A stretch of 64,000 bases of DNA from an uncultured Eubacteriales bacterium. GTDB lineage: Bacteria; Bacillota; Clostridia; Peptostreptococcales; Anaerovoracaceae. Numbering within the stretch: the first letter of the stretch is position 1; each line of letters opens with the position of its first letter. The translations under genes were made by a program, and so were the position numbers. The stretch lies in contig CACYQX010000003.1 of assembly GCA_902776725.1 (NCBI GenBank), positions 41,655 to 105,654 of the forward strand. The letters are read 5' to 3'. The notes below the pieces were generated by a model that did not search any database, had not been told where the DNA came from, and saw only the letters and a list, made by a program, of their open reading frames with translations. Below, piece after piece: positions 14,681-23,715 of this stretch.

Positions 14681-17059
14681 CTACTCCTCTCTTCCGTGTC
14701 TGCGACGACGCTCTACTCTCTTCGCTTCTTTCTTTGCAATCTGCTGGCCTCTTAGGTATGAGCCTGCACTCGCAGCTTTATGTACATAGCGGAATACCGC
14801 TTCGGTTGCGATTATAAATACGATTAGGAGCATCATTGCTCTCGTCGTTATTCCCGTGATTCCGAATACCTCAGGCATAAATATTACGCAGAACGCCATG
14901 CCCGCAACAAGGAGCGCAATCATCGCAATGTGGAATTTGTTCATCGGAACCGCGACCTTGGTCAGGAAGAGGAATCCAACAAGCGCAACCAACATTGTAG
15001 CCGATGTGGAAATACACTCCGCATCTATCCTGAACACGCGTCCGAAGATTACCATTGCGCTTACGGAAATAAACATAGTAAGTCCCGCCGGCGCCGCCAT
15101 CTTGAGCACATTAGACAGGAAGTTCCCTCTTATTCTCTTGGTATTCGGCTCTAGCGCAAGTATGAATGACGGAACGCCGATAGTAAACGCACTGATCAAA
15201 GTAAGCTGTCTCGGCTTCAACGGATACGAGAGCACGCTTATCATCGAGAATATGGCCAGGAGAATCGAGAATATATTCTTTGTCAGATAGAGCGATGCCG
15301 CTCTCTGAATATTGTTTACAACTCTTCTTCCCTCCGCGACGACAGAAGGCATCTTGCTGAAATTCGAATCCATAAGAACAAGCTGCGCAACATTGGATGC
15401 CGCATCACTTCCCGATGCCATCGCAACTGAGCAGTCCGCATCCTTGAGTGCGAGGATATCGTTAACACCATCGCCTGTCATTCCGACGGTTCTACCCTGC
15501 TCCTGGAGCGCTCTTACAAACTTTCTCTTCTGCTCTGGACTGACACGACCAAAGACCGTAAACCTCTGCACCGCGTCGTAGATTGCCCTGTCGTTTACAA
15601 GCGTCCTTGCATCGACATAGTGATCCGCATTCGGAATTCCCGCCTCCATCGCGACATGCGATACAGTCTCGGGGTTGTCTCCCGAAATCACCTTTATCTC
15701 AACATCGTTTTCCGCGAAATATCTAAACGTCTCCGGAGCAGATTCTCTAACCGGGTTATTTAATAGAATGAAACCGATTGCATCAGCTCTTCCGACAAGT
15801 TCCTGTCCCGCAGGAATCTCTGTAACCTCAGCAAAGGCAAGCACGCGGAAGCCTCTCTCACTCATATCTACAACATAGTCTCTATATAGATGGTAGCTTG
15901 ATCCAAGCACATTCTCAGGTGCGCCAAGCACATAGTTTCCTCCGAGGAAACAAACTCCGCTGTATTTGTATCTGGACGAGAACGGGCAAACCTTTACAAC
16001 CTCCCAGTCGCCCGTTTCCACAAAGTATTCCTTTAGGGCCTCCATCGTCGCATTGTCCGCAGTCTGCGCCGCAACAAAGGATCCTATCAGACGGCTGACG
16101 TCTTCTTCATGTATGCGGCGATTTGCAGGAACAAAGCTGTCGACCTTCATTTCGTTTTCTGTAATCGTTCCTGTCTTATCAACGCAGAGAACGTCTACGC
16201 GCGCAAGCGCCTCGATACATTTTAGGTTTTGGACGAGTACATCCCTTCTTGCGAGCTTGATTGCGGAAACTACCATCGCCACAGAAGCCGTTATATAAAG
16301 TCCTTCCGGAATCATTCCGAGAACAGCCGCAACCATCGATATGACGCTTTCCGGAAGTTTCATATCGAGAACCACCATCTGCTGAATCATCATAACTATT
16401 CCGACAGGAATGATGACAATGCCGATAACTTTGACAAGTTTATCGAGCGATATAATCATCTCGGAGTCTTCGTGCGCTCCGCTCTTTGTAGCCTCAAGTG
16501 TAAGCTTGGATATATATGCGTCTTTTCCGACAGCAGTCAGAACGGCCAGACATTCTCCCGAAACAACATAGCTTCCCGAAAGAAGGCTGTCGCCTTTATT
16601 CTTGCTGATTTCTTCCGCCTCACCCGTCAGCAACGCTTCGTTTACTTGAATCGAACCTTCTATTACCTTGGCGTCCGCCGGGATCTGATTTCCCGCTCTA
16701 AGTACAACCACGTCGTCGATAACGAGATCCGCAACCTGCACCTGGACCTCTTCACCGTTTCTGATTGCGCGAGCGCGCGGCATCTTCATGAGTTTCAGCT
16801 TGTCGAGCGTTCTTTTTGATCTTATCTCCTGGAAGATACCGATGAATGTGTTTGCGACCACGAGTATCATAAATGTCAGCTCTTTAAATGAACCCACAAA
16901 AATCAGGAGTCCCGCCAGCACAACAAACACCAAGTTAAAATAAGTAAACACATTACTCTTGATAATCTGTTTGATGGTGCGCGTCGACGGATCAACCTGA
17001 ATGTTGGTCTGACATGTATCTATTCTATGTTGTACTTCCCTGTCGGTAAGTCCCGGCAT
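14681..17059 (-). CDS. P-type cation-transporting ATPase, CtpE-like
   Basis: This 792-residue membrane pump has the actuator motif LLTGEAEE, the phosphorylation motif CVDKTGTITENEM, and the hinge GDGVNDILALKDADCSVAM. The membrane motif is GMIPEGLYI, where Ca2+-ATPases of the SERCA type have PEGLP. This variant and the lack of N-terminal heavy-metal domains place it near mycobacterial CtpE and its Bacillota relatives, which move Ca2+ and perhaps other divalent cations. There are about ten predicted helices and a basic C-terminal tail. Ion specificity is inferred. It sits between the ACT protein and PrsW with gaps under 10 bases. Confidence 0.9.
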   Translation of the reverse strand: MPGLTDREVQHRIDTCQTNIQVDPSTRTIKQIIKSNVFTYFNLVFVVLAGLLIFVGSFKELTFMILVVANTFIGIFQEIRSKRTLDKLKLMKMPRARAIRNGEEVQVQVADLVIDDVVVLRAGNQIPADAKVIEGSIQVNEALLTGEAEEISKNKGDSLLSGSYVVSGECLAVLTAVGKDAYISKLTLEATKSGAHEDSEMIISLDKLVKVIGIVIIPVGIVMMIQQMVVLDMKLPESVISMVAAVLGMIPEGLYITASVAMVVSAIKLARRDVLVQNLKCIEALARVDVLCVDKTGTITENEMKVDSFVPANRRIHEEDVSRLIGSFVAAQTADNATMEALKEYFVETGDWEVVKVCPFSSRYKYSGVCFLGGNYVLGAPENVLGSSYHLYRDYVVDMSERGFRVLAFAEVTEIPAGQELVGRADAIGFILLNNPVRESAPETFRYFAENDVEIKVISGDNPETVSHVAMEAGIPNADHYVDARTLVNDRAIYDAVQRFTVFGRVSPEQKRKFVRALQEQGRTVGMTGDGVNDILALKDADCSVAMASGSDAASNVAQLVLMDSNFSKMPSVVAEGRRVVNNIQRAASLYLTKNIFSILLAIFSMISVLSYPLKPRQLTLISAFTIGVPSFILALEPNTKRIRGNFLSNVLKMAAPAGLTMFISVSAMVIFGRVFRIDAECISTSATMLVALVGFLFLTKVAVPMNKFHIAMIALLVAGMAFCVIFMPEVFGITGITTRAMMLLIVFIIATEAVFRYVHKAASAGSYLRGQQIAKKEAKRVERRRRHGREE

Positions 17060-17068
17060 AATATCTCC

Positions 17069-17500
17069 TTAGATTCTTAGTATATCTTCCTCCGACACCA
17101 TCGGAACTCCTGCCTCCGACAGTATCTTCTCTCCGAGTTCCGTATCGGAAAGCCTGAGTATCGCGCATGCGCGTGCTCCGTTTTCAACAACAAATGCATA
17201 CGTATACTCAATATCTATATCCGCGTCCATCAGAACCTTGAGCACGGACGCGAGTCCTCCCGGAACGTCTGCCGCTTCCGCCGCAACAACATCGTTTATG
17301 GAGAAAACTATCTCAGCATCGGATAGCGCCTGCGCGGCAGCATCCTTGTCGTCCACTATAACGCGCAAGATTCCAAAATCCTTCGTGTCCGCGATGCTCA
17401 TCGCCCTGAGGCTTACGTTGTTGTCGCTCAAGCATTTCAATACGTCCGCGAGAGCGCCTTTTTTATTTTCAACAAAAACCGAAATCTGTTTTATCGCCAT
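17069..17500 (-). CDS. Tandem ACT-domain protein
   Basis: The 143 residues form two ACT domains: one begins IKQISVFVENKKGALADVL, the second follows DVPGGLASVLKVLMDADIDI. ACT pairs bind amino acids or small aromatic ligands and often regulate enzymes. The gene lies 16 bases after paaK, a common pairing in anaerobes that handle aryl acids from amino-acid fermentation. It may sense phenylalanine-type ligands or phenylacetate; this is an inference from context. Confidence 0.88.
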   Translation of the reverse strand: MAIKQISVFVENKKGALADVLKCLSDNNVSLRAMSIADTKDFGILRVIVDDKDAAAQALSDAEIVFSINDVVAAEAADVPGGLASVLKVLMDADIDIEYTYAFVVENGARACAILRLSDTELGEKILSEAGVPMVSEEDILRI

Positions 17501-17516
17501 GGTCGTATCCTTTCTA

Positions 17517-18827
17517 TTAGTCGTGCAGCTTACGCTTGTCGATTACGCGAACAGCCTTTCCTTCGCTACGCGCAATTGTCTTCGGCGCCACGAGATGTAC
17601 CTTTGGCGAAATGCCAAGCATAGTCTTCATGGATGCCGCAAGCTTTCCGGCGTCGCTTTCGATATCCTTGACGACATCGGAGAAGGATTCCGGATTCATC
17701 TCCACATATATGTCCAGCGTATCCGTATTGTTCGCCCTGTCTACGACTATCTGATAGTTTGGCGTATAGCCCTCCTTGAGAAGAACGGTCTCTATCTGAG
17801 ATGGGAATACGTTTACTCCGCGTACGATCAGCATATCGTCCGATCGTCCCATCGGTTTCTTCATCTTGACGAGAGTTCTTCCGCAGGAGCATTCCTCTCT
17901 GGATAGAACCGTTATATCTCTCGTTCTGTATCTTATGAGCGGGAACGCTTCCTTTGTTATCGCGGTGAAAACGAGTTCTCCTTTTTCTCCTTCCGGAAGA
18001 ACTTCTCCCGTATCGGGATCGATTATCTCCGCTATGAAGTGGTCTTCGTTTATATGCATGCCCGATTGCTCTTCGCATTCAAACGCAACGCCCGGTCCGC
18101 TCGTTTCCGTAAGTCCGTAGATGTCGTAGGCTTTGATTCCGAGAGCGTTTTCTATATCTCTCCTCATCTCCTCCGTCCACGGCTCTGCGCCGAATATTCC
18201 CGCCTTCAGTTTATTGTCTTCGGGTTTATATCCCGCCTCACGCAGCGACTCTCCGATGAATGCCGCATACGACGGAGTGCAACAAAGTATTGTTGCGCCA
18301 AGGTCCATCATGAACTGAATCTGTCTGTCCGTATTTCCCGACGACATCGGAAGCGTAAGGCATCCAACCTTATGCGATCCGCCATTGAGACCGGGACCTC
18401 CGGTAAACAGTCCGTACCCGTAGGCGATCTGACAAACATCTTCGTCAGTTCCTCCTATCGCGGTTATCGCTCTCGCACAGCAATCTTCCCAAAGGTCCAC
18501 GTCGCCCTGCGTATAGAACGCAACGACGCGACGACCTGTTGTTCCCGATGTGGATTGAATCCTCACGCAATTGTTTAAATCGGTCGCAAGAAGTCCGTAT
18601 GGGTATTGATCGCGCAAATCATCCTTTGTTAAAAACGGAAGCTTGTGAAGATCGTCTACGCCGTGGATATCATCCGGGGTTACGCCCTTTGCTTCCATGA
18701 GGCCTCGGTAATAAGGCACGTTATCCCAAACATGCTTTACCTGTTTAACGAGCCTCTCGCTCTGAAGTTTTTTCATGTCCGCGCGGGACATCGTTTCAAT
18801 TTCTTTTTGGTAATACCTTCTGTTCAT
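17517..18827 (-). CDS. paaK: Phenylacetate-CoA ligase
   Basis: This 436-residue adenylate-forming enzyme activates phenylacetate, or a similar aryl acid, to its CoA thioester with ATP. The AMP motif is STSGTTGRRVVAFYT, followed by YDIYGLTETSGPG, and MKKPMGRSDDMLIVRGVNVFP leads into the C-terminal domain. Length matches PaaK. Anaerobic amino-acid fermenters often carry paaK with an ACT protein and indolepyruvate oxidoreductase genes; the latter are not in the window. It starts 31 bases after the histidine kinase and precedes the ACT gene by 16. Confidence 0.93.
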   Translation of the reverse strand: MNRRYYQKEIETMSRADMKKLQSERLVKQVKHVWDNVPYYRGLMEAKGVTPDDIHGVDDLHKLPFLTKDDLRDQYPYGLLATDLNNCVRIQSTSGTTGRRVVAFYTQGDVDLWEDCCARAITAIGGTDEDVCQIAYGYGLFTGGPGLNGGSHKVGCLTLPMSSGNTDRQIQFMMDLGATILCCTPSYAAFIGESLREAGYKPEDNKLKAGIFGAEPWTEEMRRDIENALGIKAYDIYGLTETSGPGVAFECEEQSGMHINEDHFIAEIIDPDTGEVLPEGEKGELVFTAITKEAFPLIRYRTRDITVLSREECSCGRTLVKMKKPMGRSDDMLIVRGVNVFPSQIETVLLKEGYTPNYQIVVDRANNTDTLDIYVEMNPESFSDVVKDIESDAGKLAASMKTMLGISPKVHLVAPKTIARSEGKAVRVIDKRKLHD

Positions 18828-18858
18828 TTAAATACTTTTACACACTTTCTTATATATT

Positions 18859-20451
18859 TTATTCTGTTTCTGTTTGAGGTTCATCCGCCTGGGCTTCATC
18901 CGTCTCATCGCCCTGCTCGGCCGCTACGGTTTCTTCAACGGTTTCGCTTTCACTTTCTTCCACAGTTTCGGTTGCCGTCATCGTCTCCGCCAAGCTCTCG
19001 AGGTCGATATCGTGAACGCTGATTCCTGCAAGACCTTCTTCGGAAACCTTTTCTTCTACGGTCTTCTCGTGATATACGCGGAGCGTAGTGTTCACCGTAA
19101 ATATATTTTCCTCATCGGTATAGTTGAAATCGCCACCCATATCCTTGCAAATCTTTTCGCAAGTCTTGAGTCCGATCTTATTACTCTCAACGTTCCTGGA
19201 GTCCTCTCTGATTCCGTTCGTTGCGGTTACAAAGATTTTGTCCCCTTGCACTTCCGCAAGAATCTTTATCGGGACCGCCTTCTCTGCATACTTCATGATG
19301 TTTGAGAAGAGATTGTCAAAGAGCCTCCTGAGACCCGATACATCAGCCTCTATCTCAACGCCTTCCGGCACCCTGTAATCAAAGTCTACGTCAAACCCAT
19401 AATTGATTAGTTCCGCAGCATGTTCACTGAGGAGCTGCTGGATAAGGATACCCGCGTCGTAGATTTCAAAATCCTTTTCCGCGCCCTTGCTTCCGAATAC
19501 CAAGAAGTATTGGAAGAGTTTATCCGAAAGGTCTTTGAGCTGGAATGCCTTGTCGCGGCTTGCCGCAACGTATTTTTTCATATCGTCTTCAGACTGATAT
19601 TTCCCGCTTTCGATTATATCCAGGTATCCGATTAGCGACGTCAGCGGTGTTCTTATGTCATGCGACATCGCTGTTATGAGCTCCGAGTTTTTGTCCCAAG
19701 CTTCTTTCTCGTTGATGAGGCGCTGGATAAGGCTGGATCTCATACTGTCTACTCGCGTCGCGAGCCTTCCGACTTCGTCGTTTGCTAGAGGCTTAATCGT
19801 CGCACCGAGATCCCCGTTAGTAACGTTCTCCGCGTACTGCGATACTTTTGATATTCTTCCCATGAGTCGCGCATTATATATGAGAAGCGTGAGAAGAACT
19901 ACGGCGACACAAACCGCTATTTCCAGGAAGCTAAAGATTCTATAAAGGTGCTGCTCCCTGTAGACGTTGATATACACATAGTACGAGCCGTCCTCGAGCG
20001 CGATTATCCTGTTCTTGAGATCCTGCTGAAATGTTTCCGGCGTAATTCTCGGCTGCAGCTCGTCATGATCGACCTCTGTCTGATCTCCCGAGACTCCTTC
20101 CGGATCGCTTCCGTCTCCCGTAATCGCCCATCCTCCGTCAAACGATATGCTGTAATTATCAAAAATCGTAAGGTTGGTATAATCGTGGTCTTTTACCCAC
20201 GACTGAAGCTGCTCCGTGTCCGTGCTCTTTATATGTCGCTTTGCAACAAAGTCTTCAAAATCCCTAAATGCATTGTTTACATTTCTCGCAGTCGCCTCTT
20301 CGCTCAGATAATACTTCTGCGCAACCAGGGCCTCGAGGCCGTTCATCACCTCATAGATAATAAAGGCTGCAATAAGAGATGCGATAACTGCGAGCGCAAG
20401 CTTGAGCGTAAGCGGTATGAAATGTTTTTTCTTTGCTTGCTGTCTCTCCAA
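18859..20451 (-). CDS. Membrane sensor histidine kinase with HAMP domain and acidic tail
   Basis: This 530-residue kinase has membrane helices at about 15-38 and 173-195 around an extracellular domain, then HAMP, HisKA with phosphoacceptor AMSHDIRTPLTSL, and HATPase with N-box LFDNLFSNIMKYAE. The D-box is degenerate (TATNGI), while IGLKTCEKI resembles the second glycine box of VanS-like kinases. The last 55 residues are a Glu/Thr-rich disordered tail. It follows the response regulator with no gap. The signal is unknown; possible downstream co-transcription with paaK, ACT, the ATPase and PrsW makes the envelope or ion stress a guess. Confidence 0.9.
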   Translation of the reverse strand: MERQQAKKKHFIPLTLKLALAVIASLIAAFIIYEVMNGLEALVAQKYYLSEEATARNVNNAFRDFEDFVAKRHIKSTDTEQLQSWVKDHDYTNLTIFDNYSISFDGGWAITGDGSDPEGVSGDQTEVDHDELQPRITPETFQQDLKNRIIALEDGSYYVYINVYREQHLYRIFSFLEIAVCVAVVLLTLLIYNARLMGRISKVSQYAENVTNGDLGATIKPLANDEVGRLATRVDSMRSSLIQRLINEKEAWDKNSELITAMSHDIRTPLTSLIGYLDIIESGKYQSEDDMKKYVAASRDKAFQLKDLSDKLFQYFLVFGSKGAEKDFEIYDAGILIQQLLSEHAAELINYGFDVDFDYRVPEGVEIEADVSGLRRLFDNLFSNIMKYAEKAVPIKILAEVQGDKIFVTATNGIREDSRNVESNKIGLKTCEKICKDMGGDFNYTDEENIFTVNTTLRVYHEKTVEEKVSEEGLAGISVHDIDLESLAETMTATETVEESESETVEETVAAEQGDETDEAQADEPQTETE

Positions 20452-21168
20452 TTATTCCACCCTATAGCCTTTGCCCCAGATGGTTTTGATAATCTCCGGG
20501 TGATTGGCATCTTCTTCGAGTTTCTTTCTGAGATTTAGAATATGCACCATAACAGTATTTCCGTCCGACGGAAGATAGCTGTCGTGCCAAACACCCTCGT
20601 AGAGGTCTTTGTTTCCGACAATCTCTCCTCGGTGATCTGCAAAGTATTGCATTATTGCATATTCTTTTTCGGTAAGCGGAATGCGCTTCTCATCCTTAAG
20701 CGCGCTTCTGCTCTTTGCATCCAAAACAATATTGTGACCCAGCGTCGGTCTCTCCTGTGTGCTTACTTCGGGTTTTTGATATTCCTTATAGCGCCTCAAG
20801 AGCGACTTCACCTTCATGATGAGCTCCGTCTGTGAAAACGGCTTGACGAGATAATCGTCTCCGCCACCGGAATAAGCCTCTACCTTGTCCTGTTCCTGAG
20901 ACTTTGCCGTCAGGAAGAGAATCGGAACCATAGAACGCTTTCTGATCATCTCGCAGGTCTCTACTCCCGTCATTCCCGGCATCATAATATCGAGGAGAAC
21001 CAAGTCTATTTCCTTGTCCGCATAAACCATCTCTACCGCAGAGCCACCGTTTTCGGCCTGAACCACGCGATAGCCCTCGCTTCCAAGGAGTACGGAGACA
21101 ACCTCCCTGATATCCGGCTCGTCATCAACTATAAGGATTTTATATTGTTCTTTGCCTTTTTCTTCCAT
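20452..21168 (-). CDS. OmpR/PhoB-family response regulator
   Basis: The 238-residue protein has a receiver domain (KILIVDDEPDIREVV, phosphoacceptor Asp in LVLLDIMMPGMTG, switch Lys in YLVKPF) and a C-terminal winged helix (about 140-235, ending GKGYRVE). It pairs with the kinase that follows immediately. A VanR-like subgroup is likely from the kinase partner. Its targets cannot be read from the sequence, but the downstream paaK-to-prsW genes lie in the same direction with short gaps. Confidence 0.93.
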   Translation of the reverse strand: MEEKGKEQYKILIVDDEPDIREVVSVLLGSEGYRVVQAENGGSAVEMVYADKEIDLVLLDIMMPGMTGVETCEMIRKRSMVPILFLTAKSQEQDKVEAYSGGGDDYLVKPFSQTELIMKVKSLLRRYKEYQKPEVSTQERPTLGHNIVLDAKSRSALKDEKRIPLTEKEYAIMQYFADHRGEIVGNKDLYEGVWHDSYLPSDGNTVMVHILNLRKKLEEDANHPEIIKTIWGKGYRVE

Positions 21169-21322
21169 TATATTGTCCTTGTTTATATGCCTGCGGGAGC
21201 AAATTCCCGCTACTTCCGCAACTTATATTTTACTACAAAACGCCCTTTCTCGTCTATCGAAAATATAGCGGCTTCATGTTTCCCTTTGATGGTCCAATTC
21301 GTTGAAATTCAGCCATCACACC

Positions 21323-21351
21323 TTTACTTGCATAGGCATCGGGAGTATAAT
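21323..21351 (+). promoter_or_regulatory. Promoter of the D-2-hydroxyacid dehydrogenase gene
   Basis: TTTACT and TATAAT are separated by 17 bases; transcription should start near 21358, leaving a leader of about 65 bases. The rest of the region 21169-21322 shows no gene. Confidence 0.65.
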
Positions 21352-21423
21352 GGCATTACTTATCAAATTGCTAATTTTTTTACATATCATGTAATCTGTA
21401 AATATCATAAGTCGGAGGAGAAA

Positions 21424-22392
21424 ATGAGTAAGAAAATAGTCATAATAAAAACACATAAGGACGAGGCCGCACTGGCCCTAGTTAAGGACACCGCAGCCAA
21501 ATACGGCTACTCTGTTGAGGTCTATGGGGATCTCGATGAGGCAAAGCCGCATCTCGAGGATGCCGAGATTATACACGGTATGGGAATGGGCCTTCTTGCC
21601 AACACGCCAAACGCAAAATGGTACTGCATCGCCTCTGCCGGCATCAACGGATACGACGCCGACTATTTTGATGAACGCGGCGTACTCGTCTCCAATTCAT
21701 CCGGAACCTACGGAACCACAATCGCGGAGCATATCATAATGATGGCAACGATGATTATGCGCCATATGTTCCGCTTTGACGAGCTCAGAAGAGAGGGGAA
21801 ATGGCTCAGCTTCAAAGAGGTAACGGATTTTAGAACCCTCTGCGGCAGCAAAATCCTTGTTCTCGGAACAGGTAACCTTGGCGCGACATTTGCGGGACGC
21901 GTAAGAAGCTTTGAGCCCGCCTCGATCGTCGGCGTAAGCAAAAGCGGACGCGAAGTTCCGGAATTCGACCGCGTGGTTAAACTGGAAGAACTCGATGCAG
22001 AACTTCCAAACGCGGACCTCATCGTAATGTGCCTCCCGGGAACACCCGAAACAGAAAATGTACTTAACAAAGAAAGAATCGCCCTCCTATCCAAGGACGC
22101 GATTGTCATAAATGTAGGACGCGGAAACGCAATCGACGAAGACGCCCTTATGGATGCCCTCGAAAACGATCGCATAGCCGCAGCGGCACTCGACGTATTT
22201 AAAGAGGAGCCCCTCCCTGAAGAGAGCCCCCTCTGGAAAACAAAGAACCTATACATCACACCGCACGTCTCCGGTCAGGAAACCGCTCACGTCACTCGCG
22301 AACTCAATATGCGCATGTTCTGCGAAGATATTGAAAACTATTGCGAGGTAAGACCTCTTAAGTATGCTGTTGATCTGAGACGCGGATATTAA
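21424..22392 (+). CDS. NAD-dependent D-2-hydroxyacid dehydrogenase
   Basis: The 322-residue start is set by CGGAGGAG seven bases before the ATG at 21424; further upstream in-frame codons do not resemble the family. The NAD-binding fold has LGTGNLGATFAGRV. Catalytic positions are visible as VGRGNAID (Arg), the Glu in EEPLPEESPLW and the His in TPHVSG. Family members interconvert 2-keto acids and D-2-hydroxyacids, for example lactate, phosphoglycerate or branched-chain analogues. Substrate is not assigned; the neighbours give no clue. It stands alone under its own promoter. Confidence 0.9.
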   Translation: MSKKIVIIKTHKDEAALALVKDTAAKYGYSVEVYGDLDEAKPHLEDAEIIHGMGMGLLANTPNAKWYCIASAGINGYDADYFDERGVLVSNSSGTYGTTIAEHIIMMATMIMRHMFRFDELRREGKWLSFKEVTDFRTLCGSKILVLGTGNLGATFAGRVRSFEPASIVGVSKSGREVPEFDRVVKLEELDAELPNADLIVMCLPGTPETENVLNKERIALLSKDAIVINVGRGNAIDEDALMDALENDRIAAAALDVFKEEPLPEESPLWKTKNLYITPHVSGQETAHVTRELNMRMFCEDIENYCEVRPLKYAVDLRRGY

Positions 22393-22408
22393 TCAAGTAT
22401 TAAGTTAT

Positions 22409-23704
22409 TTATCCCTCGATTCCGGCGATTGTCGCATGTTCCAAACGAATGACTGCAGGAATCAGTGTGTCGTTATACTGTCTGAGTTCTTTAGAAAGAT
22501 ACATTTCTTTCATAAGCTCTCTTATCGAGCCCGAAACAGATCCTCCGGTAACCTTGGTAATCTTGTCGCCATCGTGATAATAGCCGAGCCTGATTTCGCC
22601 GGCGATGTCACCGGTGATCGAGTCGCAATCGAATCCGGAGAATTCAACAACCTCTATATATGGTCCGGTTCTGATTTCTTCGGCTGTCTTGCTTCCGCCG
22701 TCGACCTTATAGTTAAATACCATTGAACTGTTCTCCAGACCAAGGTATTGGCTGAACTGCCTCGCGCCAAAAAAGTTCTCCGGAACATTTTCTCTTATGA
22801 GAACTCTTTCTTTTACCGCAGCACCCTCTTCATCATATATGAAGTTTCTGGAGCTGTTCGGAAGCACGGGCACCGCCGTCAAAGTAATCTTGTCGCCCTT
22901 GACGTCCTCTGCCATAGGCTTCCCGATTTCGCAGTCCGAGAACCCTTGATACTTTAATGCTGCGCTTACTCTGTTAAAGAAGTAGTCCATCAGCCAAACT
23001 GCGTCCTGTGTGGATAAAACCAGCGGCGCAGTTTTTAGATTTGGTGTCGGAATGGCTTCGAGCCTATCTCTTCCCATCGTCAAGAGCTCCGTTACATCCT
23101 GGGTAAGCGCCTTCTTATCACACGTTCCTCGGTTATACAACCTGTAGAGCTCTATCTCGTGATCGCCATCCTTTGCGTTGGTAACTACCTCTATCATCGA
23201 TGTCGGATATTCCATCCTTACATCAATTCCTCTCGAGTTAACAAAATGCTTTTCCTTTTTGCTCACAAAGATTTCATATGAGTTGAGGTATTCCGTATCG
23301 GTCTCCGGAAGTGCGTTGAGTGTTTCAATAAAGTCGCGAGATGTCTTCTGTATATCCAAACTGCTCGGGTCAACACCCATCGACTCTGCGCCCTCTGTCT
23401 CTTTTGATCCGTTGAGTTCATAATACGGATTCTTTACGAGGCCCGCCTGATATACCAAATCATCGATGGTCTTCTTCATCTCTTCTTCGGTGGCAGTCGG
23501 CGGAATCATTCCAACGGCGCTTCCAAGAAATTCTCCCTCCTCAAGTTTTTTGTAGACCTTAACCTTGAGGCTTGTTACGTCCTTGGCTCTGTTTTGATCG
23601 AGTTTGTGGCGAATGAAATAAAACTCCCAACCCGACTCTTTTATTTCTTCTATTTCGTAATCGTCAGCTGCGGAAGCAGCAAGCAATGCTTTGATCTTTT
23701 CCAT
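22409..23704 (-). CDS. pmbA: TldE/PmbA-type partner of the TldD protease
   Basis: This 431-residue protein is in the TldD/PmbA family but lacks the HExxxH metal site, as expected for the non-catalytic TldE/PmbA subunit. The conserved tail GGSVSGSIRELMKEMY is present. With TldD it forms a heterodimer that degrades unfolded peptides and in some bacteria matures peptide antibiotics. No ribosomal peptide precursor is nearby, so a housekeeping role is more likely. The ATG at 23704 follows GGAGGA; the upstream GTG is not needed. It lies 11 bases after tldD. Confidence 0.9.
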   Translation of the reverse strand: MEKIKALLAASAADDYEIEEIKESGWEFYFIRHKLDQNRAKDVTSLKVKVYKKLEEGEFLGSAVGMIPPTATEEEMKKTIDDLVYQAGLVKNPYYELNGSKETEGAESMGVDPSSLDIQKTSRDFIETLNALPETDTEYLNSYEIFVSKKEKHFVNSRGIDVRMEYPTSMIEVVTNAKDGDHEIELYRLYNRGTCDKKALTQDVTELLTMGRDRLEAIPTPNLKTAPLVLSTQDAVWLMDYFFNRVSAALKYQGFSDCEIGKPMAEDVKGDKITLTAVPVLPNSSRNFIYDEEGAAVKERVLIRENVPENFFGARQFSQYLGLENSSMVFNYKVDGGSKTAEEIRTGPYIEVVEFSGFDCDSITGDIAGEIRLGYYHDGDKITKVTGGSVSGSIRELMKEMYLSKELRQYNDTLIPAVIRLEHATIAGIEG

Positions 23705-23715
23705 CACTTATCCTC

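Noticed and set aside
21145-21423. Longer N-terminus of the D-2-hydroxyacid dehydrogenase
   Set aside because: The upstream part lies before and through the predicted promoter and has no homologous residues; CGGAGGAG marks the ATG at 21424.
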